A stretch of DNA of 64,000 nt from Lustribacter sp965277075 (GCA_965277075.1 OZ255707.1:2976001-3040000), one strand, 5' to 3'. Shown: positions 26,451 through 36,155, counted from the stretch's first letter. The notes: a model not told the origin generated them from the sequence alone. Numbers and translations are program-made.

Positions 26451-27527
26451 TTACGGTCTGGCCTCGAAAATGAGGTTGAACGGCGTTTGCGTTGCTCGAC
26501 GAAACCGCGTGAAGCCCGCCTTGGTAACGACCTCGTGTATGCGGGGCTCTCCCGCTTGGGCACCGAGCCCGAGAGCGACATCTTGTGAGAGCGACGCCGG
26601 CGTGCACAGCAACGTTGATGCCGCATAAAATATCCGCCCGACGGGATTCAAATTTTCCTCGAGCCGATCGTTCGCAAAAGGCTCGACCAGCAGCCACGTG
26701 CCGTCCGCTTTGAGCGCCTCTCGAATATGTCGCGAGGCGCCGACCGGATCGCCCATGTCGTGAAGGCAATCGAAGCACGCAACCAAATCGAGATTCGAGC
26801 CGGAGAAGTCTTGGGCGCTCGCTGTTTCGAAAGAAATGCGGCCGTCGAGTCCCGCGGCGGCAGCGCGCTCGCGCGCGAGACGAATCGAATCCGGATGGTA
26901 ATCAAACCCGATGAACGTCGAGTTTGGATACGCCTTCGCCATGACGATCGTCGACGCACCGAGGCCGCATCCGATATCGGCAACCGTCGCGCCATCGCGC
27001 AACTTCGCTTCAACGCCGTCGAGTGACGGAATCCACTCGCTAACGAGATGCGCGATATAGCCGGGACGAAAAAAGCGTTCCGTTCCCTCGAACAGGCGCG
27101 CATCGTGCTCGTGCCAACCGAACCCGCGACCGCTCTTAAATGCTGCGGTAATGTGCGGCTCGTCGGCTATCGCTGCCTCGATCAGTTGGAAAGCGCCCTG
27201 CACGTAGAGCGGACTGCTTTCGTCGGCCAACATGAATGCTTGTTCCGGCGGCAGCGTAAAACGGCGCGTAGTGGGCTCGTATTCGACGTATCCGCCTGCC
27301 GCCTGCGCAGCGAGCCATTCGCGGATGTACCGTTCGTGCGTGCCGGTACGATCGGCCAGTTCCGCCGACGTCTGAGGACCGTGCGTGTGAAGGGCCTTGT
27401 AGAGTCCGAGTTTGTCCCCGATGACCGTCAGGGCTGCGCTCATGGCCGCCCCGATATCGCCTAGTGCTTTGCCGACGAACGCATTGAGCTTGCCCTCATC
27501 GATCTCCGACGCGCTTGTTGTCGTCAT
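26451..27527 (-). CDS. Class I SAM-dependent methyltransferase with winged-helix N-domain
   Basis: A 358-residue methyltransferase. The N-terminal ~110 residues form a dimerisation/winged-helix part (LGLYKALHTHGPQTSAELADRTGTHERYIREWL). The Rossmann part carries motif I ATVADIGCGLGAST (about residue 187), FIGFDYHPDSI and DLVACFDCLHDMGDP. The layout resembles small-molecule O-methyltransferases and the Rv2258c-like group. It is divergently oriented to the BTAD regulator at 27685 and shares its upstream region with the CGTCAA repeats, so it is a candidate target of that regulator. Confidence 0.88.
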   Translation of the reverse strand: MTTTSASEIDEGKLNAFVGKALGDIGAAMSAALTVIGDKLGLYKALHTHGPQTSAELADRTGTHERYIREWLAAQAAGGYVEYEPTTRRFTLPPEQAFMLADESSPLYVQGAFQLIEAAIADEPHITAAFKSGRGFGWHEHDARLFEGTERFFRPGYIAHLVSEWIPSLDGVEAKLRDGATVADIGCGLGASTIVMAKAYPNSTFIGFDYHPDSIRLARERAAAAGLDGRISFETASAQDFSGSNLDLVACFDCLHDMGDPVGASRHIREALKADGTWLLVEPFANDRLEENLNPVGRIFYAASTLLCTPASLSQDVALGLGAQAGEPRIHEVVTKAGFTRFRRATQTPFNLIFEARP

Positions 27528-27573
27528 GGTCTCCTCCTCGCTTCATGGGTACCGAAGGCGCGAGTGCAACGCT

Positions 27574-27659
27574 CGTCAAACGCTGCGGCTCGCGACTCGA
27601 ATAGCGTACCGGTTCAGTGTCATGAAGCCGTCAAAAGCGCCGTCAACAAGTCGTCAAAA
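27574..27659. promoter_or_regulatory. Direct repeats CGTCAA, candidate BTAD/SARP-type operator
   Basis: CGTCAAAA (27629), CGTCAACA (27641) and CGTCAAAA (27652) are spaced 12 and 11 nt start-to-start, about one helical turn. A further CGTCAAA is at 27574. They fill the 157-nt region between the divergent methyltransferase and BTAD genes. SARP-type regulators are known to bind direct repeats at about 11-bp spacing; binding here is inference. Confidence 0.5.
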
Positions 27660-27684
27660 CGTGACATTTCGGGGATGAGTCGCC

Positions 27685-30600
27685 GTGGCACGGATTCACT
27701 TGCGGTTGTTCGGGGGGTTCGATGCGCGCTTGCCGGATGGGCGTGCGGCCGAACTTCGAACGCGTAAGGCTGAAGGTCTGCTCGCGTATCTCGCGTCTCG
27801 CCCGGGCGAAGCGTATTCCCGCGAACGACTCGCCGCCATGTTCTGGGGAGACGCTCCGGAAAGCGCAGCCCGCCACAGTCTTCGTCAAGCCCTGGCATCG
27901 GTACGCGGAGCTCTTAGGACTGACACAAAGCTGTTGCATGCCGACCGCGACAACGTCAGGCTCGAGGCTTCCGCCGTCGCCGTCGACGTGGTCGCCTTTG
28001 AAGAACTCGGTAACGCCGATACGACCGAGTCGCTCATCGCCGCCGGTGATCTGTACCGCGGTGCCCTTCTCGAGGGCTTCAACCTGCGCGAAGAGCTGTT
28101 CGAGAATTGGCTCGCGCGAGAGCGCAACCGCCTTCATGCTCGCGCGTTGCAGTTTTCGCTTCGGCTCGCTGAGCTCGCGAGGGACAGTCCAACCGTCGCG
28201 TCCGCGCTCCGCCGCGCGATCGAGCTCGATCCGCTATGCGAAGAGGCGCATCGCCGGTTGATGCACGGCCACATCGCCGCCGGCAATTACAGCGCGGCGA
28301 TTCGCCAGTACAACGCTTGCGCCGAACTTTTACGACGCGAACTCGACACGGTTCCGGAAGCGCGAACAACCGCGCTCTATCGAACGGCCGCGGCTGCCGG
28401 CGCACGCGGCGCGGCGCCTGCGACGCTGACCGAGCCCGAAGCGTCACGCGGCGAGCGCAAAGTGGTCACGGTCGTTTGCATTGCACTTTCACCGTTGGCA
28501 GATACCGGGCGCGAAGATCCGGAACAGAGTCAGGAAACTCTGCGTCCGATCCTTGATACGCTACGCGCTGTCGCGCTGCGCAACGGTGGCGCCATCGTCA
28601 GTGAAGCACAGGGCGAGTTAATCGCTATTTTCGGCGCTCCGGTCGCTCGTGAGAATCATGCCGCGGATGCGTGCCGGGCGGCGTCGGAGATGATCGTGGC
28701 GATCGGCGAGCGGCCGGACATGATCTACCGCCCCAGCCTTGCGATCGACTCCGGCGAGGTCGTCGTTCATACGCGTGACGAAGCGCTGCTCCCGGCAGAA
28801 GTATTCGGCCATTGCATTCGCCGTGCGGCGGGGTTGGCGCGGACGGGCCGCGTTCGTATCGGCGCAACCGATGCAACGGTATCGCTCGCTTGTCGCTTCT
28901 GGCGGTTTTCTCCGCTCGATGCCGTGTCGCTCGATCCCCAAAGCCCGGCAATTCCGCTCCACGCTCCGACGGGACCCTCGCCGGTCTCGATCGGCCTCGA
29001 TCACGTTCCGGCGCAGCTTCTCTCGCGCTTCATCGGCCGCCGCGCCGAGATCGTCACGATCGCTGAAACGCTGGCGCTTGCAGCCGAGGGCCAAGGGCAA
29101 ATGATCGCTGCGGTCGGCGAACCCGGAATCGGCAAATCGCGCCTATTCCATGAGTTCATCCAAAGCGTGGATCAGCAGTGGCAGGTGGTTCTCTGCCGGG
29201 GCGATCCGCAGCTCGCGGATTCGCCGTATCTGCCGATTGCTCGAGCAATTCGGGCATGTCTCGGGATAGCACTCGGTGGAACACGCGATTCGTTGCGAGC
29301 CGAATTCGTCCGAGCGGTGCGTACGCTCGACGCAAGTCTCGAAAGCGCGTTGCCGGCTCTTTGTTCGCTCCTCGATTTGGATGTCGGCGACCCCGCCTGG
29401 GACGCGCTCGAGCCGGCTCAGAAGCGACATCAAATCGCGGGCGCGGCCGTGCATGTCTTGCAACTGCGGACGAGTCGCCAACCGCTGCTGCTGGTCGTCG
29501 AAGATCTGCACTGGCTCGATCCCGCAAGTTGTAAAGTTCTCGAGCGCATCGTCGACGTGTTGCCCGCGTCCCGAATGTTGCTTATGGTCAACTACCGACC
29601 CGATTTCGCGCATGCCTGGGGCGGCCGGAGCTTTTACCGGCAGGTACAAATCGGGCCGTTCTCCGTTTCGATGACATCGGAATTCGTCGGGGCCCTCGTC
29701 GGCAATGACGATTCGACCGGTCCGCTACGTGCGCGACTCATTGCGACGACCGGAGGTAACCCGTTTTTCATCGAAGAGTGCGTTCGTGCACTGGTTCATG
29801 CCGGCGCACTTTCCGGAAACCCAGGGGCGTATCGTGCGCAGCGCGAGCCGGAAACGCTCGCGCTTCCGGAAACGGTGCAAGCCGTTATTGCAGCACGCAT
29901 CGACCAGCTTATTCTTACCGACAAAACGTTGCTTCTCGTCGCTGCTGCGATCGGCAATGAGGTGCCGTACGAGCTCCTTCGTGCGGTCGCTGATCTCAAC
30001 GAGGACGCGCTGCACGCTGCCCTTCGCCGGCTGCAGGCCTCGGAATTTCTGATCGAGACGAGTCGCTCGTGGAACGTCTCGTATCGATTTAAGCACGCGC
30101 TCACGAACGACGTTGCGTACGGCACGCTTTTGCAGCAAACCCGGCGCGGACTCCATGCTCGAATCATGGCGGCGCTCGAACAGCAGCACGCTGGGCGCTT
30201 GGACGAGCATGTCGACGCTTTAGCCTACCATGCCACGCGCGGCGACGTTCTTGAAAAGGCTGCACGATACGGCCGTCGCGCGGGGTTTAAAGCGGCAGCT
30301 CGGGCGGCAAACCGCGCTGCGATCGCGCACTTCGGTGAAGCCTTACGTGCGTTGAGCCGCCTTCCCGAAACGCCGGCTCGGATGACCGCTGAAATCGATC
30401 TCCGCTTCGAGATGCGAAACGCGCTTTTTGTCCTCGGCGAACACCATCTGATTATGGACCATTTACGACGCGCCGATGAACTCGCCGAACGGACCGGCGA
30501 TACGCTTCGTCGTGGATATGCCGCGTTGCATATCGGTGGCTGGTATTGGCAACAGGGGCAGCAGCGCGATGCGTACATTGCCGCTCAAGCCGCATTCGTG

Positions 30601-31476
30601 ATTGCAGAGGAACTCGGCAATCGCGAATTGACTGCGCTCGCATGGTACCGGATCGGATTGAGCCGCCATGCGAGCGGTGAATATCGCTCAGCCATCGAGG
30701 CGCTTCGTCGATGCGCGGCGACGCTCGAAGATTGCGGTAGCGTCGCCTCCGTCGGGTTCGGCGGCTACCCGTATGCCTTCTGTTGTTCGTTCCTCGCATG
30801 GTCATTTGCCGAGCTTCACGAGCTGAATTTCGCGCGCGAGTGGGGTTTGCGCGGCTGGCAGTTCGCGATCGAGCGCAATCACACGTATACACAGAGCGTC
30901 GCGGCTTTCGGGCTCGGCTTATGCTATCTGCGGGCCGGCCAATCTGAGGAAGCGCGCTCGATTCTTGAACGAGGTCTCGAACTCTATCGCGTCGGCGAAG
31001 TCCCGGTCAGTTTTTCATGGGTGGCGAGCCCGTTGGGATTTCTCTACGTCGTCGACGGACAGCACGAACGCGGCTTCGCGCTTTTACGCGAGGCGCTGAC
31101 CGTCGATCAACCGCGTCTTCACCGCTCTCAACTCGAGTTGTGGCATGCCGACGCGTGCCGGCTGGCCCGACGCGACGATGAGGCATTCGAAGCGGCGCGC
31201 CGCGGCAGCGCGTTGGCCGAGAAGAACGGAGAGCGGGCGCACATCGCTTGGGCAGAGCGCGTCCTCGGCGACATCGAAGCGGCTCGTGATCCGATCGTTG
31301 CGCACCGCCACTACGCGCGAGCGATCGAAATCGCTCGGCCGCTCGAACTGTACGCACATCTTTCGTCGGCGCTTTTTGGTCGCTCGCAGCTCCTTCGCAC
31401 CGAGGGACGAATTTCCGAGTCCCAGGACCTATGGAACGAAGCGCTCCTGCTGTCGGCGCCCCCACCGTCTTCGTAG
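27685..31476 (+). CDS. Large BTAD transcriptional activator with ATPase and TPR domains
   Basis: A 1263-residue multidomain regulator. Residues 1-95 are an OmpR/SARP-like winged helix (LRLFGGFDARLPDGRAAELRTRKAEGLLAYLA). A bacterial transcriptional activator (BTAD) helical domain follows (about 96-245). Residues ~255-420 look like a degenerate class III nucleotide cyclase domain (ERKVVTVVCIALSPL, DSGEVVV). Then comes a STAND/AAA ATPase with Walker A GEPGIGKSR (about 477) and Walker B LLLVVEDLHWLD (about 600). The last ~450 residues are TPR-like helical repeats. Start GTG 27685. The cyclase part seems to lack the metal-binding Asp pair, so catalysis is doubtful. Confidence 0.85.
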   Translation: MARIHLRLFGGFDARLPDGRAAELRTRKAEGLLAYLASRPGEAYSRERLAAMFWGDAPESAARHSLRQALASVRGALRTDTKLLHADRDNVRLEASAVAVDVVAFEELGNADTTESLIAAGDLYRGALLEGFNLREELFENWLARERNRLHARALQFSLRLAELARDSPTVASALRRAIELDPLCEEAHRRLMHGHIAAGNYSAAIRQYNACAELLRRELDTVPEARTTALYRTAAAAGARGAAPATLTEPEASRGERKVVTVVCIALSPLADTGREDPEQSQETLRPILDTLRAVALRNGGAIVSEAQGELIAIFGAPVARENHAADACRAASEMIVAIGERPDMIYRPSLAIDSGEVVVHTRDEALLPAEVFGHCIRRAAGLARTGRVRIGATDATVSLACRFWRFSPLDAVSLDPQSPAIPLHAPTGPSPVSIGLDHVPAQLLSRFIGRRAEIVTIAETLALAAEGQGQMIAAVGEPGIGKSRLFHEFIQSVDQQWQVVLCRGDPQLADSPYLPIARAIRACLGIALGGTRDSLRAEFVRAVRTLDASLESALPALCSLLDLDVGDPAWDALEPAQKRHQIAGAAVHVLQLRTSRQPLLLVVEDLHWLDPASCKVLERIVDVLPASRMLLMVNYRPDFAHAWGGRSFYRQVQIGPFSVSMTSEFVGALVGNDDSTGPLRARLIATTGGNPFFIEECVRALVHAGALSGNPGAYRAQREPETLALPETVQAVIAARIDQLILTDKTLLLVAAAIGNEVPYELLRAVADLNEDALHAALRRLQASEFLIETSRSWNVSYRFKHALTNDVAYGTLLQQTRRGLHARIMAALEQQHAGRLDEHVDALAYHATRGDVLEKAARYGRRAGFKAAARAANRAAIAHFGEALRALSRLPETPARMTAEIDLRFEMRNALFVLGEHHLIMDHLRRADELAERTGDTLRRGYAALHIGGWYWQQGQQRDAYIAAQAAFVIAEELGNRELTALAWYRIGLSRHASGEYRSAIEALRRCAATLEDCGSVASVGFGGYPYAFCCSFLAWSFAELHELNFAREWGLRGWQFAIERNHTYTQSVAAFGLGLCYLRAGQSEEARSILERGLELYRVGEVPVSFSWVASPLGFLYVVDGQHERGFALLREALTVDQPRLHRSQLELWHADACRLARRDDEAFEAARRGSALAEKNGERAHIAWAERVLGDIEAARDPIVAHRHYARAIEIARPLELYAHLSSALFGRSQLLRTEGRISESQDLWNEALLLSAPPPSS

Positions 31477-31549
31477 CACGCCGTCGCGGGCTGATCCCCA
31501 ACGCGCATCGCGCACATGCGCGCTACTATGGGTATCAGTGGCGGTGACG

Positions 31550-32347
31550 ATGACCACACATCCGGCTCTTGACATGCATTTCGTGAAGATGGGGAGCGGC
31601 AAGCCGCTCTTCCTTATCCACGGGTTGGGCGGGAGTTGGCGCTCTTGGGAACCGATTCTCGCGCAAATCAAAGCTGAGCGCGAAGTGATCGCGGTTGACC
31701 TGCCCGGCTTTGGCACGACGCCGCCGTTGGTAGGGACCGTTTCCATTGAAACGATGGCTGATGCGGTTACGGCGTTTCTTCGCGCGCACGACTTGCTGGG
31801 CGTCGACGTGGTGGGCAGTTCGATGGGCGCACGTCTCGTGCTCGAGCTCGCTCGGCGAGGCGTCGTCGGGTCCGTGATATCGCTCGATCCCGGCGGATTT
31901 TGGCAGGGCGCGGAGACCGAGATTTTTGCACTCTCCGTCGGTCTCTCGATCAAGCTCGTTGACGTCCTTCAACCGATCTTACCGACGCTGACCAACAGTC
32001 CGGTTGGACGGACGTTGCTGTTAGCTCAATTTTCAGCACATCCGTGGGCGTTACCGGCGCCGCTCGTCTTACAAGAATTGCGGAATTTTTTAGCGTCGCC
32101 GTCGTTTGAACCGATGCTCAAAGAACTCGTCCACGGGCCGATGCAACGCGGGGCGACGGCGCAATCCGATCAGCGAGCCATAACGATCGGCTGGGGTCGC
32201 CACGATCACGTCTGTTTCACGAGCCAGGCCGCGCGCGCGCAAGCGGCGTTCCCACGAGCACGATTCCATTGGTTCGAACATAGCGGTCATTTTCCGATGT
32301 GGGATTCGCCGGAGGAAACAGCCCAGCTCATCCTTGCTAACACGTAG
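31550..32347 (+). CDS. Alpha/beta hydrolase
   Basis: A 265-residue alpha/beta hydrolase fold protein. LFLIHGLGGSWRSW is the oxyanion-hole strand, VVGSSMGARLVLELA the nucleophile elbow (Ser), GWGRHDHVC supplies the acid region, and FEHSGHFPMWDSPEE the catalytic His. It could be an esterase, lipase or C-C hydrolase; sequence does not tell. The in-frame GTG codons at 31538 and 31544 are alternative starts. It stands alone on the plus strand after the BTAD gene. Confidence 0.85.
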   Translation: MTTHPALDMHFVKMGSGKPLFLIHGLGGSWRSWEPILAQIKAEREVIAVDLPGFGTTPPLVGTVSIETMADAVTAFLRAHDLLGVDVVGSSMGARLVLELARRGVVGSVISLDPGGFWQGAETEIFALSVGLSIKLVDVLQPILPTLTNSPVGRTLLLAQFSAHPWALPAPLVLQELRNFLASPSFEPMLKELVHGPMQRGATAQSDQRAITIGWGRHDHVCFTSQAARAQAAFPRARFHWFEHSGHFPMWDSPEETAQLILANT

Positions 32348-32376
32348 GAAGCTCGCTGATCCTCCGGCTGCGGTCC

Positions 32377-32796
32377 CTACGCCGGGACCGTCGTCGCCCC
32401 GAGCTGCTTGAGAATACCGAGTTCATCGGAACTTCCCCAGCGTTCGACTGCCTTGCCGTCAGTGAAGCGTGCAATTTGCATGCCGCGCGCTTTTATGCGT
32501 TTGCCGGTCGCTGGAATGCCCATGAACGCCCCTAGATGCGTGCCTTCAATGGTATACGCGACGGCGAGTTCATTACCCGATGTAAGCGCATGTTCGGGTG
32601 TTATCTTCAAATCAGGAAACGCGATTCGTAGCTGCGAAAAAAATTGCTTGAAACCTGCCGGCCCAGGAGCTTGATCGGGTGCGGGATCGTGGTCGGTGAT
32701 CGTTGCTGCAATGATCTCATCGAATGCTTCGAGATCGCCGCTTGAGACAGCTTTGCCCCAACGTTCTTGGATTTCCATGGGCTGTTGTTCACTCAT
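32377..32796 (-). CDS. SnoaL-like/ester-cyclase family protein
   Basis: About 139 residues with the NTF2-like SnoaL pattern: EIQERWGKAVSSGDLEAFDEIIAATITDHDP, GPAGFKQFFSQLRIAFPDLKIT and IKARGMQIARFTDGKAVERW. Family members are polyketide cyclases or small-molecule isomerases, and many are uncharacterised. ATG 32796 is chosen as the typical start MSEQQP. It is convergent with the upstream hydrolase and appears monocistronic. Confidence 0.8.
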   Translation of the reverse strand: MSEQQPMEIQERWGKAVSSGDLEAFDEIIAATITDHDPAPDQAPGPAGFKQFFSQLRIAFPDLKITPEHALTSGNELAVAYTIEGTHLGAFMGIPATGKRIKARGMQIARFTDGKAVERWGSSDELGILKQLGATTVPA

Positions 32797-32926
32797 ACGC
32801 CGCGCGTACCCGGAGATTGGCCTATCGAACATTGGTCGCCGAGAGCACTCTCAACCCAGGAAAGCGGTCGTCATCGTGCGTCACGACGCGGGAGATTGCC
32901 CGGCGAGCTTGAGTCTGACGACGGTC

Positions 32927-34132
32927 TTAGGCGAGAAGCGCGCGGTCGACTTTCGCGGCGCCGACTTCTTTATAGAAGGCCGTGTGTGTCTCGCTGACCT
33001 TCGGTGCCCACGGATCGAGCTGGTCGCGTGACGTTGCGAAGTGCACCGTGGGGCCGACCGCGTCGCGATAGCTCGCACCGGCGAAGGGCGCGAACGCGCG
33101 GCTTTCGCCGTGCGCGAGAATGAGGTCTCCGACGGCACCGGCGGCAGTCGACGCCGCAGCACGCACGTTTGCATCGAGACGCGTGTCGTTTGCGAACGCA
33201 TCATAGAGTGCGATCGCCGGACGGTCCGAATGCCACGGCAGCGATCCGTCATCGAAGCGGACCATGCCGTCGACCGACTGCGCGTCCCGGAGAATCGCGT
33301 CGTGCTGGTTGTCGTCGGCCGCGGCTTTTACAAGCGACGCGTCGAGCGTCGCGACGGCATCGCGCATCGTTGCGACCTTCCTCGAATCGAGATCGAGCAC
33401 GTCCATTGCAGCCGCCGGCGCATACGAACCCATGCCGGGCATCCCATACCTCGCGCTCATCGTCTCTTTGACGACCGCTTTTGCCATCGCGACCGGATCG
33501 TCGACGTGACGAACGATATCCTCGGCGACATCCGTCGGCACGCCCGGGGCGAGCATCGTCTCGGGCGATGCCGCCAGCCACTTAACGCCGTCTTGTGAAA
33601 GCGCATCCGCAAAACCTAAAGTCGACATGAGGCATTGGTTTGCAACAACGCCATCGACCCCGCGTCCGGCGTCGTCCGGGTGCGCTTTCGCGTGTTGGGC
33701 CATCCCGTCGGCGATCGCGCCGGCCATGTCGGTCGACGACATGATCGACTTGTGCGTATCGCTTTCCAGGCCGCCGCCGTCGCCGCCGCCGTGATCGACG
33801 AGATCGAGCCACGTTTGTTTCGCGCCGTTGCGCTGCGCGTCGTCGAGCGTCCGCGCGACGAGCGCCGCGAGAGTTGCACGCGACGACGGATCGTGCGGCT
33901 TGTCGACGGCGACGCTGCCGTCGACCTCCCCGTTACGAATGCCGTACGATTCGGTCCGCGCGCCGTGGAGCTGCGTGAAATCGTGGCGCGCCGTCGTATC
34001 TTCGACGGTAAACGCGACGAGCTTGTCGTGCTCGCTCACGTCGAACGCTTGATCGATGACCGGGGATTGCACGACGTCGAGATTGTTATCACCGTCGCGG
34101 TAAAGACCGAATTGTACGGACGTGATGTTCAT
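32927..34132 (-). CDS. Clostripain-like (C11) cysteine peptidase, no signal peptide
   Basis: A 401-residue protein with the C11/clostripain fold signs: GLYRDGDNNLD near the N-terminus, the catalytic His in LDLVDHGGGDGGG (His114) and the catalytic Cys in VVANQCLMSTLGFAD (Cys167). Clostripains cut after Arg or Lys and belong to the caspase-like clan CD. Most are secreted, but this one starts MNITSVQFGLYRDG with no signal peptide, so it may act in the cytoplasm or be exported by another route. Its start is 61 nt from the divergent hydrolase gene. Confidence 0.78.
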   Translation of the reverse strand: MNITSVQFGLYRDGDNNLDVVQSPVIDQAFDVSEHDKLVAFTVEDTTARHDFTQLHGARTESYGIRNGEVDGSVAVDKPHDPSSRATLAALVARTLDDAQRNGAKQTWLDLVDHGGGDGGGLESDTHKSIMSSTDMAGAIADGMAQHAKAHPDDAGRGVDGVVANQCLMSTLGFADALSQDGVKWLAASPETMLAPGVPTDVAEDIVRHVDDPVAMAKAVVKETMSARYGMPGMGSYAPAAAMDVLDLDSRKVATMRDAVATLDASLVKAAADDNQHDAILRDAQSVDGMVRFDDGSLPWHSDRPAIALYDAFANDTRLDANVRAAASTAAGAVGDLILAHGESRAFAPFAGASYRDAVGPTVHFATSRDQLDPWAPKVSETHTAFYKEVGAAKVDRALLA

Positions 34133-34193
34133 GATGCCACCCGTCTGCGACAACGGGAACGAACGGCAAGAGCGCCAAAGGGTGGAACGGACA

Positions 34194-35321
34194 ATGATCG
34201 TTGATGACACGGCGAAAGTCGAGAAGCTCCGGGAAAATCTTCACGGCCGCCTCAGCGCGCATAAGGCGCCCTTTCACGTGATCGACGCGGCAGTCGCGCG
34301 CGCAACGATCGACGGCCTCCAGAGCCTCGATGCCGTGGAATGGGCCGGCGCGTGGACCGCGGCGGGCGCACCGTTCGAGACGCGCGCCTGCGCGGCGGAG
34401 AGCGATGGGTCGACGGAAGACGCGCGCGCAAACTATCTGCTGGCCTACGGCTTCTATCACGTCGCGCGTTTCCCGACGCCGATCCATCCGGCGAAATATG
34501 CGGCGTACCTTCGTTCGGTCGAGATGTTTCGCGCCGCGGGGCGCTTCTTCACGCCGCCGCTCGAAGTGATCACCGTCCCGTTCGTCGGACGTCGCGACGG
34601 TGACAGCGAAAATCTGACGTTCTACGTCAGGCGCCACGCGTCGACGAAGCCGTTGCCGGTCGTGATCCGCTGCGGCGGCGTCGACACGTGGAAAGAAGAG
34701 CGCAACGATTATAACGACGCGTGCATCGAGGCCGGCTTCGCGCAGATCAACATCGACGGACCCGGCGTGGGAGAGGCGCCGCTTACCGGTTCGACCGATG
34801 CCGAGCGGATGTATCTGCCGATGCTCGACTGGATTCGCACGCAGCCGGACCTCGACGCCGAGCGCGTGATCTTCGTCGGCATGTCGTATGGCGGCTATTG
34901 GGCGACGAAACTCGCGCACTGCTATCCCGACCGCTTTATCGGCGTGGTGAACTGGGGCGGCGGCGTCGACCGCTTCTTCAGCCGCGAGTGGAACGAACGA
35001 TCGATGAACGCGACGAGTTACCTCATGGACCTCGGCGCCGCACGGGCGCGCACGACCGGCGATGCGACGTACGATGCCTACATCGACCGCGTCACGGATT
35101 TCTCGCTCTTGCAACAAGGTTGGCTCGATAAACCGCACGCGCCGATGCTCGTGGTCAACGGCCGGCATGACGAACAGGTTCCGTTCGATGATATGGTCTT
35201 GTTGCTGGAACACGGGTCACCGAAGGCGGCACGTTTCTTTCCCGGCGGCCACATGGGATATGGGCCGAACACCTTTCCGATGGTCTTGGCCTGGCTGAAG
35301 AAAACGGCGGGTTTGCCGTAA
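34194..35321 (+). CDS. FrsA/DHPON-hydrolase-like alpha/beta hydrolase
   Basis: A 375-residue alpha/beta hydrolase with a helical N-terminal cap. It has PLPVVIRCGGVDTWKEE, the nucleophile elbow VGMSYGGYWATK, Asp in NGRHDEQVP and His in PGGHMGYG. This pattern is shared with FrsA-type esterases and 2,6-dihydroxypseudooxynicotine hydrolase, a C-C bond hydrolase. It lies 64 nt ahead of the SDR-ligase operon on the same strand, so it may supply a carboxylic acid to the ligase. That role is inferred from context. Confidence 0.83.
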   Translation: MIVDDTAKVEKLRENLHGRLSAHKAPFHVIDAAVARATIDGLQSLDAVEWAGAWTAAGAPFETRACAAESDGSTEDARANYLLAYGFYHVARFPTPIHPAKYAAYLRSVEMFRAAGRFFTPPLEVITVPFVGRRDGDSENLTFYVRRHASTKPLPVVIRCGGVDTWKEERNDYNDACIEAGFAQINIDGPGVGEAPLTGSTDAERMYLPMLDWIRTQPDLDAERVIFVGMSYGGYWATKLAHCYPDRFIGVVNWGGGVDRFFSREWNERSMNATSYLMDLGAARARTTGDATYDAYIDRVTDFSLLQQGWLDKPHAPMLVVNGRHDEQVPFDDMVLLLEHGSPKAARFFPGGHMGYGPNTFPMVLAWLKKTAGLP

Positions 35322-35385
35322 GGCCGCAGGCGCGCGGAGCCGTACGGAGGCGCGGCTAGACGTAGGCGCAAAACGGTCGGCTCCT

Positions 35386-36147
35386 ATGACAGAGGTTCGT
35401 CGCGCCGCGTTGGTTACGGGCGCATCCAGCGGTATCGGCCGTGCTGCTGCCGTCGCGCTCGCCGACGCGGGATTCGACGTCACGATCAACTACGGCGGCA
35501 ACGCGGACGGCGCGCGCGCAACGGCCGAGCTGTGCGAAGCACTGGGCGCGGCCACGCTCGTCGTGAAGTGCGACGTGAGCGATGATCCCGCCGTCCGTGC
35601 GATGCTTGCCGAACACCGGCAGCGATTCGCGCGCCTCGATGCGCTCGTGAACAACGCCGGAACGACCACGACCGTCGGGCCGAAAGACTTCGACGCGATG
35701 ACGGCCGAGGAATGGGATCGCGTGTTTGCGGTCAACGTGCGCGGTGTTTTTCAAGTCACGCGTGCATCGGCGCCGATGTTGCGCGAAGCCAAGGGCAGCG
35801 TCGTCAACACGGCGAGCATCGTCGGATTGCGCCCGGGCCCGCAGCCGCTGCCATATGCGGCGAGCAAAGCATCGGTCGTCAGTCTCACGAAGTTGTTGGC
35901 GCTCAATCTCGGCCCGGAGATCCGGGTCAACGCGGTCGCTCCGGGTTGGATGGAGGGTGAGTGGATGGAACGGATGCTGGGCGAACGGTACGACGATTTG
36001 ATGGGGCGGCGCGCGAAGATGACGCCGCTGCGCCGCGTCGTCACCGCCGACGATGTCGGCGAAACGATCGTGAATTTGCTCGTCCGCAACAAGATGGTTA
36101 CCGGCGAGGTCGTCGTAATCGACGGCGGCTTCGCGTCGTCCACGTAG
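35386..36147 (+). CDS. Short-chain dehydrogenase/reductase (FabG-like)
   Basis: A 253-residue classical SDR: NAD(P)-binding TGASSGIGRAAAVAL, LVNNAG, catalytic Ser in VNTASIVG and YAASKAS (Tyr-x-x-x-Lys). The C-terminal VTGEVVVIDGGF is typical of 3-ketoacyl-ACP reductase-like enzymes. It is the first gene of a compact six-gene operon with an acyl-CoA or aromatic-acid theme; the ligase begins 8 nt after its stop. Confidence 0.93.
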   Translation: MTEVRRAALVTGASSGIGRAAAVALADAGFDVTINYGGNADGARATAELCEALGAATLVVKCDVSDDPAVRAMLAEHRQRFARLDALVNNAGTTTTVGPKDFDAMTAEEWDRVFAVNVRGVFQVTRASAPMLREAKGSVVNTASIVGLRPGPQPLPYAASKASVVSLTKLLALNLGPEIRVNAVAPGWMEGEWMERMLGERYDDLMGRRAKMTPLRRVVTADDVGETIVNLLVRNKMVTGEVVVIDGGFASST

Positions 36148-36155
36148 GAGCCCGT

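Noticed and set aside
27574..27659. CGTCAA repeats as a CRISPR array
   Set aside because: Units are 8 nt with 3-4 nt between them; far too short, and no cas genes are present.
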